A stretch of DNA of 64,000 nt, from NCBI GenBank assembly GCA_945869265.1, contig CAMBOI010000003.1, forward strand, positions 1 to 64,000. Direction: 5' to 3'. Both the position numbers and the translations under genes were made by a program. The stretch comes from an uncultured Prevotella sp. (GTDB lineage: Bacteria > Bacteroidota > Bacteroidia > Bacteroidales > Bacteroidaceae). Under the pieces are notes generated by a model. The model searched no databases, was not told the origin of the DNA, and saw nothing but the letters and a program-made list of their open reading frames with translations. Positions 46,351 to 56,286 of the stretch are shown piece by piece (position 1 is the stretch's first letter; each line of letters starts with the position of its first letter).

Positions 46351-47556
46351 ATGAAAAAAGGAAAGATTTTTTTGATGGCGGCTTTCGGAGCATTGCTCGC
46401 ATCTTGTGGAGGCAAGTCGGGCGGTAAGCCCAATTTCGCCGACAATGAGTATGCTGTGCGCACAGTCGCTACAGAGGGAACAGAGTTGCAAACAACTTAT
46501 CCTGCAACAATTAAAGGTATCCAGGACGTGCAGATACGTCCGAAGGTATCGGGATTCATTACTAAGGTTTGTGTTCAGGAAGGACAGACGGTTTCTGCCG
46601 GTCAGCTCCTCTTTGTGATTGACAACGAAACTTACCAGGCGCAGATGCGCTCTGCCAAGGCTGCGGTGAACACTGCACAGGCTCAGCTCGCTACCGCCAA
46701 ACTTACATACGAGAACGCCAAGAAGCTATTCGAGGCTAACGTGATCGGACAATATGAACTGCAGACTGCCGAGAACACATTCAACACGGCGCAGGCTCAG
46801 GTGGCTCAGGCTAAGGCCGGACTTGCCTCTGCTGAGGAGATGCTCAGCTATTGCTATGTAAAGAGTCCTGCCTCTGGTGTTGTCGGTTCACTGCCATTCA
46901 AGGTGGGTGCCCTCGTAAGTGCTTCAAGTGCAGAACCCCTTACAACAGTTTCTGACATTAATACCATGGAAGTGTATTTCTCGGTAACTGAGAAGGACAT
47001 GCTCAATATGACAAAGAATGCCGGTGGCGTAAGCGGTGCTCTTGCTGCTTTCCCCGCTGTTAAGCTCCAACTTGCCGATGGCAGTATTTACGGCGAGCCG
47101 GGTAAGGTGGTTAAGGCCAGTGGTGTGATTGACGCTAATACCGGTTCGGTGTCTCTCATTGCCCGTTTCCCCAACCCGCGTCATGAGTTGCGTTCGGGTG
47201 GTGCCGGTCAGATTGTCATCCCCAATGTCAACAGCAATGCCATCATCATCCCGCAAGTTGCCACTTCCGAGGTGCAGAACAAGAAGTTCGTTTATCTCGT
47301 AGGCAAGGATAACAAGGTGAAATACAGCGAAATCAAGGTTGCTCCGGTAGATGACGGTATCAACTATATCGTCACCGATGGATTGAAGCCTGGCGACCGC
47401 TATGTATCCAAGGGTATCACCTCACTCCATGACGGTATGGAGATTAAGCCTATCACCGAGGCCCAGTATCAGAAGAAGATTGACGATGCCGCCAAGCTCG
47501 GTGAGGGACAGAATTCAGCATCTGCAGTTATTGACGCTCTTAGCAGTAAGAAGTAA
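46351..47556 (+). CDS. RND efflux periplasmic adaptor subunit (AcrA-like lipoprotein)
   Basis: VQIRPKVSGFITKVCVQEGQTVSAGQLLFVID; lipobox ASCGG. Confidence 0.93.
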   Translation: MKKGKIFLMAAFGALLASCGGKSGGKPNFADNEYAVRTVATEGTELQTTYPATIKGIQDVQIRPKVSGFITKVCVQEGQTVSAGQLLFVIDNETYQAQMRSAKAAVNTAQAQLATAKLTYENAKKLFEANVIGQYELQTAENTFNTAQAQVAQAKAGLASAEEMLSYCYVKSPASGVVGSLPFKVGALVSASSAEPLTTVSDINTMEVYFSVTEKDMLNMTKNAGGVSGALAAFPAVKLQLADGSIYGEPGKVVKASGVIDANTGSVSLIARFPNPRHELRSGGAGQIVIPNVNSNAIIIPQVATSEVQNKKFVYLVGKDNKVKYSEIKVAPVDDGINYIVTDGLKPGDRYVSKGITSLHDGMEIKPITEAQYQKKIDDAAKLGEGQNSASAVIDALSSKK

Positions 47557-47642
47557 TTTTTTAAATGAAGAATGAAGAATGAAGAATGGCTACGCATAGG
47601 CAACAATTCCTAATTCCTAATTCCTAATTATTTAAAGTAGTT

Positions 47643-50600
47643 ATGACATTTACAAATTTCATTAAGCGTCCGGTGCTCTCGACCGTGATATCGATATTCT
47701 TCGTTATCCTCGGAATTATCGGACTCATTTCACTGCCTATCGAGCAGTTCCCCGACGTGGCTCCGCCTACCATCTCGGTGCGCACCACCTATACGGGAGC
47801 TGATGCACAGACAGTGCTCAACTCCGTGATCACTCCACTTGAGGAGAGTATCAACGGTGTGGAGAACATGACATACATGACCTCACAGGCCACCAACGAC
47901 GGTTCGGCCTCTATCACTGTGTATTTTAAGCAAGGTGCCGATGCCGACATGGCTGCCGTGAACGTGCAGAACCGTGTGTCGCAGGCACAGGCTCTTCTGC
48001 CTGCCGAGGTAACGCGTGTGGGTGTGACTGTCACAAAGCAGCAGACATCAAACGTTATCATGTTCACCCTCACCTCTGAGGATGGACGATATGACGACGA
48101 GTTCCTCACCAACTACAACGACATCAACGTCATTCCTGCCATCAAGCGTATCAACGGTGTGGGTGGAGTGATGTCGCCTGGTATGAAGACCTATTCAATG
48201 CGTATATGGCTTCAGCCCGACAAGATGAAGCAGTATAACATGATGCCATCCGACGTTTCGGCAGCCCTTGCCGAGCAGAACATCGAGGCTGCCCCTGGTA
48301 AATTCGGTGAGCAGTCGGAGGTGTCGTTCCAGTATGTGATGCGCTACAAGGGACGTCTGAAGACTCCTGAGGAGTATGGTGACATTATCATCCGTTCGGA
48401 TGCCAATGGTCAGACTCTTCGTCTGAAGGATGTGGCAAAGATAGAACTTGGTGGTCTCGACTACAGTGTGTCGATGAAGAACAACGGCAACCCCTCTGTG
48501 ATGGGTATGGTGCAACAGATTGCAGGCTCCAACGCCACACAGATTACAGCCGACGTGAAGGCAGAGCTTGAGAAGCAGGCAAAGTCGTTCCCTCCGGGTA
48601 TGGAGTATAAGATCAACATGGACGTGACGGAGTTCCTCTTCGCTGCTATCGAGGAGGTTGTGTTCACCCTCGTGCTCACCCTCTTGCTGGTGTTCCTTGT
48701 GGTGTATGTGTTCCTCCAGGACTTCCGTTCAACACTTATTCCTATGATTGCCGTGCCGGTGGCCCTTATCGGTACGTTCCTCTTCCTGTGGATATTCGGA
48801 TTTACCATCAACTTGCTTGTGCTTTCGGCATTGCTTCTTGCCATCGCCATTGTGGTGGATGACGCCATCGTGGTGGTGGAGGCTGTACATGCCAAGCTCG
48901 ACCAGGGATATAAGAGTGCGTTGAATGCATCTATCGACGCGATGAACGAGATCACCGGAGCTATTATCTCAATTACTCTTGTGATGGCAGCTGTGTTCGT
49001 GCCAGTGTCATTCATGGGCGGTACAAGCGGTACGTTCTATCGTGTGTTCGGTATCACCATGGCGGTGTCTATTCTTATCTCCGCGCTCAACGCGTTGACA
49101 TTGTCGCCAGCCCTTTGTGCCATCCTGTTGAAGCCTCACACAAGTGACGGCGAGCATGGCAAGAAATCGGTTGTTGACCGTTTCCACGAAGCGTTCAACT
49201 ATCAGTATGAGAAGATTCAGGCTAAATATAAGAAAGGTGTAGAGAATGTTATCAAGCACCGCATTGCCGCCGGTGTCACCGTGGCTCTCGGTATTGTGAT
49301 ACTCGTAATCACTATGGCAACTACCAAGACCGGTCTTGTGCCCGACGAGGACAATGGTGTGCTCTTCTGTACAGTGTCTATGGCTCCTGGTACCGGTGAG
49401 GCACGCACTCGCGAGTGTGTTGAGCAAATCGACAAACTGCTTGCTGCCAACCCTGCCATCAAGACCCGCGAGCGACTCCTCGGATATAACTTCATCGCAG
49501 GTCAGGGTTCCGACCAGGCCACCTTCATCATCAAGTTGAAGCCATTTGAGGAGCGTCCTGCCGGATTCTTCTACAATCTCTCTGGATTGTGGCAAGGCGA
49601 CGGTATCAAGCGTTTCTTCCTCAACCCGATGTCAAATACAGCAGTGCTCGGAATGATTTACAAGCAGACTGCCGAGATAAAGGACGCTCAGATCCTTGCC
49701 TTCGCTCCGCCTATGATCAATGGTTTCGGTATGACCAACGGTGTAACCTTCACCATGCAGGACAAGACTGGTGGCGACCTCAACAAGTTCTTCGAGATTA
49801 CCAAGAACTATCTTGCAGAGCTCAACAAGCGTCCGGAGATTGCACAGGCCATGACATCTTATAACCCCAACTATCCCCAGTATATGGTGGATGTGGATGT
49901 TGCCAAGTGTAAGCAGGCCGGTATTTCGCCAAGCACTGTGCTCACCACATTGCAGGGTTACTATGGCGGTCTTTATGCCTCAAACATGAATGCCTATGGT
50001 AAGCTCTATCGAGTAATGATCAAGGGAGATGTGGCAAGTCGTATGAGTCCTGATGGTCTCAACAGTATATATGTTCGCACTCCGGGTGGTATGTCTCCTG
50101 TCAAGGAGTTCTGTAATCTCCATAGAGTATATGGTCCGTCCAACGTCAACCGATTCAACCTCTTCACTGCCATCAACGTCAATGCGTCGGCAGCCACCGG
50201 TTATTCTTCGGGTGACGCCATCCGTGCCATCGAGGAGGTTGCCGAGCAGGTATTGCCCCAGGGTTATGGTATCGACTACTCTGGTTTGACGCGTTCGGAG
50301 CGTGAGTCGAGCGACTCCACTGCCATCATCTTCGTGATGTGTATCGTGTTCGTATATCTTATCCTGTCGGCTCAGTATGAGAGTTACATCCTGCCTTTGG
50401 CTGTTATCCTCTCCATACCATTTGGTCTTGCCGGAGCATTCATCTTCACACAGCTCTTCGGTCACTCCAACGACATCTACATGCAGATTGCGCTCATCAT
50501 GCTTATCGGACTTTTGGCAAAGAATGCCATCCTTATCGTGCAGTTTGCCCTTGAGCGTCGTAGAATGGGTATGGCAATCAAGTATTCTGCCATCCTCGGA

Positions 50601-50930
50601 GCCGCAGCCCGTCTGCGTCCTATCCTTATGACATCATTGGCGATGATCATTGGTCTGTTGCCTCTGATGTTCGCATCGGGAGTAGGTAAGAACGGTAACC
50701 AGACTCTTGGTGCCGCAGCCGTGGGAGGTATGCTTCTCGGTACATTGCTTCAGGTGTTCATCGTGCCCGCTCTCTTCGCCGTATTCCAGTGGTTGCAGGA
50801 GCGTCTCTCACCGATGAAGTTTGCCGATGATGAGGCTCATGTGGATTCCGAAATCAAGCAGTTTGCCAATCCCTTTGCTGCTGCCGAACTCCAGAAGATG
50901 ATAGAGAAGAAGGACAAGGGAGAAGCGTGA
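47643..50930 (+). CDS. RND efflux permease (AcrB/HAE1-like)
   Basis: FIKRPVLSTVISIFFVILGIIGLISLPIEQFPDVAPPTISV; VVDDAIVVVEAVHAKL. Confidence 0.96.
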   Translation: MTFTNFIKRPVLSTVISIFFVILGIIGLISLPIEQFPDVAPPTISVRTTYTGADAQTVLNSVITPLEESINGVENMTYMTSQATNDGSASITVYFKQGADADMAAVNVQNRVSQAQALLPAEVTRVGVTVTKQQTSNVIMFTLTSEDGRYDDEFLTNYNDINVIPAIKRINGVGGVMSPGMKTYSMRIWLQPDKMKQYNMMPSDVSAALAEQNIEAAPGKFGEQSEVSFQYVMRYKGRLKTPEEYGDIIIRSDANGQTLRLKDVAKIELGGLDYSVSMKNNGNPSVMGMVQQIAGSNATQITADVKAELEKQAKSFPPGMEYKINMDVTEFLFAAIEEVVFTLVLTLLLVFLVVYVFLQDFRSTLIPMIAVPVALIGTFLFLWIFGFTINLLVLSALLLAIAIVVDDAIVVVEAVHAKLDQGYKSALNASIDAMNEITGAIISITLVMAAVFVPVSFMGGTSGTFYRVFGITMAVSILISALNALTLSPALCAILLKPHTSDGEHGKKSVVDRFHEAFNYQYEKIQAKYKKGVENVIKHRIAAGVTVALGIVILVITMATTKTGLVPDEDNGVLFCTVSMAPGTGEARTRECVEQIDKLLAANPAIKTRERLLGYNFIAGQGSDQATFIIKLKPFEERPAGFFYNLSGLWQGDGIKRFFLNPMSNTAVLGMIYKQTAEIKDAQILAFAPPMINGFGMTNGVTFTMQDKTGGDLNKFFEITKNYLAELNKRPEIAQAMTSYNPNYPQYMVDVDVAKCKQAGISPSTVLTTLQGYYGGLYASNMNAYGKLYRVMIKGDVASRMSPDGLNSIYVRTPGGMSPVKEFCNLHRVYGPSNVNRFNLFTAINVNASAATGYSSGDAIRAIEEVAEQVLPQGYGIDYSGLTRSERESSDSTAIIFVMCIVFVYLILSAQYESYILPLAVILSIPFGLAGAFIFTQLFGHSNDIYMQIALIMLIGLLAKNAILIVQFALERRRMGMAIKYSAILGAAARLRPILMTSLAMIIGLLPLMFASGVGKNGNQTLGAAAVGGMLLGTLLQVFIVPALFAVFQWLQERLSPMKFADDEAHVDSEIKQFANPFAAAELQKMIEKKDKGEA

Positions 50931-50968
50931 TTGATGACTGATTATTGATTAATGATTATTGATTAATT

Positions 50969-52354
50969 ATGAAAATAAAAAATATTTTTCCCTTTGCAGC
51001 CTCAGCATTGTTGCTTGCGAGCTGCGGGATATACAACAAATACGAGCGTCCTGAGGTAAACGCCCAAGGACTCATACGCGACGTGCAGTCGGACACTGAC
51101 ACGCTCGCAGTGGCGGATACTACCTCGTTCGGCAATCTGCCGTGGCGTCAGGTATTTACCGACCCGCAGTTGCAGTCTCTCATCGAGACTTCACTCGCAC
51201 ACAATACCGACTACTTGAACTGTGCCCTCAACGTCAAGATGGTTGAGGCGCAGCTCACAATGGCTAAGTTGGCCTTCCTGCCTTCGGTGGCATTCACACC
51301 GCAGGGAACCATTTCGCAGTGGGATGGCAACAAGGCATCCAAGATTTACTCTCTGCCGGTGTCTGCATCGTGGACAGTCGATCTCTTTGGTAATATCCTC
51401 AATGTAAAGCGCAGCACACAGATGCAGCTTCTCGGTATGAAGGACTATCAGCTCGTGGTGAAGACCAAGCTCATCACCAATGTGGCCAATATGTACTATA
51501 CCTTATTGATGCTCGACCGTCAGCTTGAGATTCTCAACTCTATGTCGGAGCTTACCCAGGACACATGGCGCATCATGAAGTTGCAGAAGGAACTGGGACG
51601 TGCCAATGAAACCAGCGTTCAGAGTGCTGAGGCAAGTCATTATGGTGTGCTCACCAATATTGCCGACATGAAGCGTCAGATTCGTGAGGTTGAGAACTCT
51701 CTCTCACTTGTCCTCGGACAACCTGCACAGACCATAGCACGTGGAAAACTTGCCGACCAGTCGCTGCCTACAGAGTTCTCTACAGGCGTGGGAATACAGT
51801 TGCTCGCCAACCGTCCTGATGTTCACTATGCCGAGATGGCTCTTGCCTCATGTTTCTATGACACTCAGCAGGCACGCTCCAACTTCTATCCACAGTTGAC
51901 AATCAGTGGTACGGGAGCATTCACCAACAATAGTGGTGGCGGCATTGTCAATCCAGGCAAGTGGCTCTTGTCGGCAGTGGGAAGTCTGGTGCAGCCTATC
52001 TTCCAGAACGGACGAATCGTAGCTGGTTTGAAGGTTGCCAAGTATAAGCAGGAGCAGGCATTCAACACATGGCAGCAGGCCGTTCTCCAGGCAGGAGCAG
52101 AGGTGAGCAATGCCTTGGTGCAGTATAACTCCTCGGATGAGATGTCGAAACTCGATGCCAAGCGTGTGGATGTTCTCACCAAGAATGTTGATATGACCCG
52201 CGAACTCTTCAAGTCGAGCTCAGCTACCTATCTCGAGGTAATCTCTGCACAGAGCAACTTGCTCAATGCCCAGATATCACAAGTGACCGACGACTTCAAC
52301 AAGATGCAGGCAGTGGTTTCTCTGTATTCTGCACTTGGCGGAGGAAGGGAGTAA
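50969..52354 (+). CDS. Outer-membrane efflux lipoprotein (TolC/NodT family)
   Basis: LLASCGIYNKYERP; FTDPQLQSLIETSLAHNTD; downstream of the permease. Confidence 0.93.
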   Translation: MKIKNIFPFAASALLLASCGIYNKYERPEVNAQGLIRDVQSDTDTLAVADTTSFGNLPWRQVFTDPQLQSLIETSLAHNTDYLNCALNVKMVEAQLTMAKLAFLPSVAFTPQGTISQWDGNKASKIYSLPVSASWTVDLFGNILNVKRSTQMQLLGMKDYQLVVKTKLITNVANMYYTLLMLDRQLEILNSMSELTQDTWRIMKLQKELGRANETSVQSAEASHYGVLTNIADMKRQIREVENSLSLVLGQPAQTIARGKLADQSLPTEFSTGVGIQLLANRPDVHYAEMALASCFYDTQQARSNFYPQLTISGTGAFTNNSGGGIVNPGKWLLSAVGSLVQPIFQNGRIVAGLKVAKYKQEQAFNTWQQAVLQAGAEVSNALVQYNSSDEMSKLDAKRVDVLTKNVDMTRELFKSSSATYLEVISAQSNLLNAQISQVTDDFNKMQAVVSLYSALGGGRE

Positions 52355-52390
52355 TTAAGAGTTAAGAATTAATAATTAAGAGAAAGAATT

Positions 52391-53167
52391 ATGATTAGTG
52401 ACAAAGCATATATCGACCCGAAGGCGAAGATTGGTAATAACGTTACCATCTATCCCTTTGCCTATATCGAGGGCGATGTCGTCATAGGTGACGACTGCGT
52501 CATCTATCCCTATGCCTCTATCATGAATGGCGTGAGGATGGGACGTGCCAACAAGGTATATCAGAATACCGTCTTGGCTGCCGAGCCGCAGGATTTTAAT
52601 TATCGTGGCGACGCTACAGAGTTGGTCATTGGCGATGAGAATATCTTCCGCGAGAATGTGGTTATCAACCGTGCCACTTTCAAGGACGGACAGACACGTA
52701 TCGGTAACCGTAACTTCTTTATGGAAGGCGTGCATGTTTCGCACGACACCAAGATAGGTGACTATTGCACATTTGGTTATGGTACAAAGGTGGCTGGCGA
52801 CTGCGTGATATCCAGTGGTATCATGTTCTCCTCGTCGGTAATCATCAATCCGGGAGTGCGCATCGGCGGCGGTTCGCTCATCACCTCGGGTGTGCGTATC
52901 TCCAAGGACGTGCCGCCGTTTATCGTAGCCACACACAACCCGGTGGCTTACGGCGGACTGAACGTCAAGTTGCTTGAGTCGTCGGGAACGGCTGAGAATG
53001 TCATCACCCATATCGCAAATGCCTATAGATTGGTGTTCCATGGCAAGACCAGTACGCATGATGCCATTCGACAGATAAAGGAACAGGTGCCCGACAGTAA
53101 GGAAATCCGCTCCATTGTCAAGTTCCTTGAGGGTACGCAACTTGGTATCATCACTATGACGACGTAG
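52391..53167 (+). CDS. lpxA: LpxA-like acyl-[ACP]--UDP-N-acetylglucosamine O-acyltransferase
   Basis: Hexapeptide repeats; ENVVINRAT, MEGVHVSHDTKIGDYC. Confidence 0.85.
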   Translation: MISDKAYIDPKAKIGNNVTIYPFAYIEGDVVIGDDCVIYPYASIMNGVRMGRANKVYQNTVLAAEPQDFNYRGDATELVIGDENIFRENVVINRATFKDGQTRIGNRNFFMEGVHVSHDTKIGDYCTFGYGTKVAGDCVISSGIMFSSSVIINPGVRIGGGSLITSGVRISKDVPPFIVATHNPVAYGGLNVKLLESSGTAENVITHIANAYRLVFHGKTSTHDAIRQIKEQVPDSKEIRSIVKFLEGTQLGIITMTT

Positions 53168-53192
53168 AATTGTCTTCAAATAGACTTAACTT

Positions 53193-53924
53193 ATGAAGAA
53201 ATTCATACCATACATAATATTATTGTCTGTGACGCTTGTTATTGCCTGTTGCAAGGGTGATGACAGGCGTCATGATGATATACAACACACAAATATTTTG
53301 AATACTAACCTCGCAGAAACAGTCAATACCGATTCGCCGACAATCTCCATCAGAGAACATGAGATGGAGATACGTAGGTTGCAGACTAAATACATCATTG
53401 CCTTGATCGTAATTGTCTTGGTGTCAATTCTCGTATATTTCGTTTTCCTGACTAAGCTCAACCGCAAGAACATTGCCATTATACGCCAGGCGAAGGAGAC
53501 GGAACAGGCAAAAAAACTCAGCGCGCAGGCACTGAGACAGATGCCTCGCGAACGGCTGGACCTTGACCAACTGTTGTATTCGAAACTGCTCGACATAATG
53601 GAGGGAGAGCAAAAACCTTACACCGACCAGGCTTGCAACCGTGAGACATTGGCAAAACTATGTGCCACCAACGGAAAATATATCGACAGGATTATTTCCC
53701 ACTTTGCCGACGGCAAGACGACAAACGAGTTTATCACTCACTATCGCCTGCGCCGTGCCATGACATTGCTTGCCGATACCGACGAGACGGTGGATGCCAT
53801 AGCCGAGTTGTGCGGATTCTCGAGTAGCCGCACATTCTATCGTCGTTTTCATGATGAAGTGGGAATGTCGCCAACGGAATACAGGAACCTTCAGACTGAG
53901 TCTGAATTGGATGGTTCCTTGTAG
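53193..53924 (+). CDS. Membrane-anchored AraC-type HTH regulator
   Basis: TM at YIIALIVIVLVSILVYFVF; AIAELCGFSSSRTFYRRFHDEVGMSPTEYR. Confidence 0.8.
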   Translation: MKKFIPYIILLSVTLVIACCKGDDRRHDDIQHTNILNTNLAETVNTDSPTISIREHEMEIRRLQTKYIIALIVIVLVSILVYFVFLTKLNRKNIAIIRQAKETEQAKKLSAQALRQMPRERLDLDQLLYSKLLDIMEGEQKPYTDQACNRETLAKLCATNGKYIDRIISHFADGKTTNEFITHYRLRRAMTLLADTDETVDAIAELCGFSSSRTFYRRFHDEVGMSPTEYRNLQTESELDGSL

Positions 53925-54083
53925 CCGCTGCGCTTGTTAATGTGTGATATATATGAATTGAATTGTGTGGTCTATACGTAGATGGTTGTTTCTAATTTTG
54001 ACGTTGCAAAATTACATATTTCCACATTAAGTGCAGTGACAACTAAGGAAAATCGATTGCCAAATTCGGAAAAACATAAAAAA

Positions 54084-54123
54084 ATAAGGAAATTCTGTCA
54101 ATATTGTCAGAATTTCCTTATTT
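54084..54123. terminator. Bidirectional terminator hairpin
   Basis: AATAAGGAAATTCTGTCAATATTGTCAGAATTTCCTTATTTTTT. Confidence 0.8.
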
Positions 54124-54124
54124 T

Positions 54125-54901
54125 TTAATACGATGCCTGGCAGGGAATGCCAATGGAGATGACGCGGTCGCGGATGGAGTCGAGCTCCTCGTGAGTGGCT
54201 TTTTCAAGTCCGTGGGCAGGAGTCTCGCGGTCAATTGTATATACCATCACCTCCTTCGGAGCTATCTCCCTGACTGCCTCTAGCCACGGAAGAACATATT
54301 CCTCGGTGGTGTTGTCAACACTCTCGCCGTTGTATGTGCCCTTCATAAACATTGTCTGGATGATGAGATGACCATTAAATGATTTCATATCCTCGATGAT
54401 GCGACGAACGTCGTAGTGGGCATTGGGCCTGTCCACCTTATTTATATATATAGGGTCGATGGTGTCGAGTTTGAGGATGTTGTTGTCAACACTCATGAGG
54501 GCGTCGCGCACTTCGGGACGATGGATGAATGTGGAATTGCTCAGCACCGACACCTTCGCTTCGGGGAAATACTCGTTGCGCAGACGGATGACATCACGCA
54601 TGATGGCGGCAAACTCGGGGTGGGAGGTAGGTTCGCCATTACCCGCAAAGGTGAGTACGTCAGGCGATGGTCCGTTTGCCTTCATATCCTGCAGACGTTT
54701 CTCAAGAGCCGCAATAACCTCGGCATGAGTGGGGAGCTTGGACTTAGGCCGATGGTCGGCATTAAATCCACATTCACAATAGATACAATCAAAGGTGCAC
54801 ACCTTTCCGTCGGGCGGCAGCAGGTTGATGCCGAGCGACACGCCAAGGCGGCGACTATGGATAGGCCCGAAGATGGGCGAGGGATAAATCACTGTACTCA
54901 T
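54125..54901 (-). CDS. Radical SAM protein
   Basis: CTFDCIYCECGF cluster motif; FAGNGEPTSHPEF. Confidence 0.88.
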   Translation of the reverse strand: MSTVIYPSPIFGPIHSRRLGVSLGINLLPPDGKVCTFDCIYCECGFNADHRPKSKLPTHAEVIAALEKRLQDMKANGPSPDVLTFAGNGEPTSHPEFAAIMRDVIRLRNEYFPEAKVSVLSNSTFIHRPEVRDALMSVDNNILKLDTIDPIYINKVDRPNAHYDVRRIIEDMKSFNGHLIIQTMFMKGTYNGESVDNTTEEYVLPWLEAVREIAPKEVMVYTIDRETPAHGLEKATHEELDSIRDRVISIGIPCQASY

Positions 54902-54925
54902 ATCTTATTCTCTTTTTTTTGAGTG

Positions 54926-54933
54926 CAAAGGTA
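54926..54933 (-). promoter_or_regulatory. -7 element (TACCTTTG) of the radical SAM gene, next to a heptamer array
   Basis: caaaggta followed by atgagaaattaggaattaggaattaggaatt on the + strand. Confidence 0.55.
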
Positions 54934-54937
54934 ATGA

Positions 54938-54972
54938 GAAATTAGGAATTAGGAATTAGGAATTAGGAATTA
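54938..54972. repeat. Heptamer array (AATTAGG)n
   Basis: aaattaggaattaggaattaggaattaggaatt. Confidence 0.9.
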
Positions 54973-55020
54973 TATGACCCATAGTAGTTAAAAAAGCTAA
55001 ATTCCCGTTGTTTTTTAGAA

Positions 55021-55054
55021 AAATTCCTAATTCCTAATTCCTAATTCCTAATTA
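55021..55054. repeat. Heptamer array (TTCCTAA)n, inverted relative to 54938-54972
   Basis: aaattcctaattcctaattcctaattcctaatt. Confidence 0.9.
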
Positions 55055-55060
55055 TTTTTG

Positions 55061-55068
55061 TACCTTTG
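55061..55068 (+). promoter_or_regulatory. -7 element (TACCTTTG) of ftsX, directly after a heptamer array
   Basis: cctaattatttttgTACCTTTGcg. Confidence 0.6.
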
Positions 55069-55102
55069 CGCCGAAATTAGGTGTACTATGTACTTTTATT
55101 AA

Positions 55103-55981
55103 ATGAGTAGAAAAAGAAATAACTCACGAGGCAGACATGGGCTGCAAGTGATAACTCTATGTATAAGCACCATGTTGGTGCTGGTTCTTTTGGGGATGGT
55201 GGTTTTCTCCGTTTTGACGGCACGCAACCTGTCGGCCTACGTCAAGGAGAATCTGACCGTGACTGTGATGCTTGGTGACAATACAACTGTCAATCAGGCA
55301 CATTTGTTATGTCGTGACCTCTACCACAGGCCTTACTCGCGCAACATCGACTATATCAGCAAGGAGCAGGCGCAGAAGGAGCAGTGCGAGGCCATGGGCA
55401 GCGATCCCTCGGAGTTCTTGGGATTCAACCCCTTTGTAGCCACATTGGAGATACAGTTGAAGTCTGATTATGTCAGTCGCGACTCGATGAAATGGATTGC
55501 CAAGGAACTACGGTCTAATCCCAAGGTGATTGACGTGGCTTATCAGGAAGACCTGATGGACAAGGTGAATGACAACCTCAGAAAGGTGAACCTCATACTC
55601 TTGGCATTGGCGGTGCTATTGACATGCGTGTCGTTCTCGCTGATTAACAATACGGTGAGACTGAGCGTCTATTCGCGCCGGTTCATCATACACACCATGA
55701 AGCTCGTGGGAGCGTCGTGGGGATTCATCCGATGGCCGTTTATGAGGCAGACCATCGTCGTGGGACTTATTGCCGCAGTGTTGGCATGTGGTGCCTTGGC
55801 GGGATGTGCCTACGGATTATATACATTCGAACCGGGAATTGTGGCAATCCTCACATGGAAGGAACTCGCCATCACTGGAGCTGCCGTATTCATCTTCGGT
55901 ATAGTGATAACGGCATTGTGCTCGTATTTCTCTGTCAACAGATTCCTGAAAATGACGGCTGGGGAGATCTATAAGATTTAA
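55103..55981 (+). CDS. ftsX: Cell division permease FtsX
   Basis: FtsX-family topology and sequence (LSAYVKENLTVTVMLGDNT...; VRLSVYSRRFIIHTMKLVGASWGFIRWPF). Confidence 0.88.
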   Translation: MSRKRNNSRGRHGLQVITLCISTMLVLVLLGMVVFSVLTARNLSAYVKENLTVTVMLGDNTTVNQAHLLCRDLYHRPYSRNIDYISKEQAQKEQCEAMGSDPSEFLGFNPFVATLEIQLKSDYVSRDSMKWIAKELRSNPKVIDVAYQEDLMDKVNDNLRKVNLILLALAVLLTCVSFSLINNTVRLSVYSRRFIIHTMKLVGASWGFIRWPFMRQTIVVGLIAAVLACGALAGCAYGLYTFEPGIVAILTWKELAITGAAVFIFGIVITALCSYFSVNRFLKMTAGEIYKI

Positions 55982-56032
55982 TTAGGAATTAGGAATTAGG
56001 AATTAGGGATTAGGAATTAGGAATTTACATAT

Positions 56033-56257
56033 ATGGATAAGAAGAATTTGGCATTTGACAAAGTTAACTACATACTGCTTGCCGTGGGTATGGCGGTGGT
56101 TGTATTGGGATTTATATTGATGAGCGGCGGCAGTTCCGATGAAACGGCCTATAACCCCGACATATTCAGTGTGCGTCGTATAAAGGTGGCTCCAGTGGTA
56201 TGCCTCCTCGGTTTTGTATCGATGATATACGCAGTCATCAGAAAACCGAAGAACTAA
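56033..56257 (+). CDS. DUF3098 family protein
   Basis: 74 aa; two TMs; between ftsX and uppP as usual in Bacteroidetes. Confidence 0.8.
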   Translation: MDKKNLAFDKVNYILLAVGMAVVVLGFILMSGGSSDETAYNPDIFSVRRIKVAPVVCLLGFVSMIYAVIRKPKN

Positions 56258-56286
56258 TATCTAATATAATTTGTAATTAATAGATA

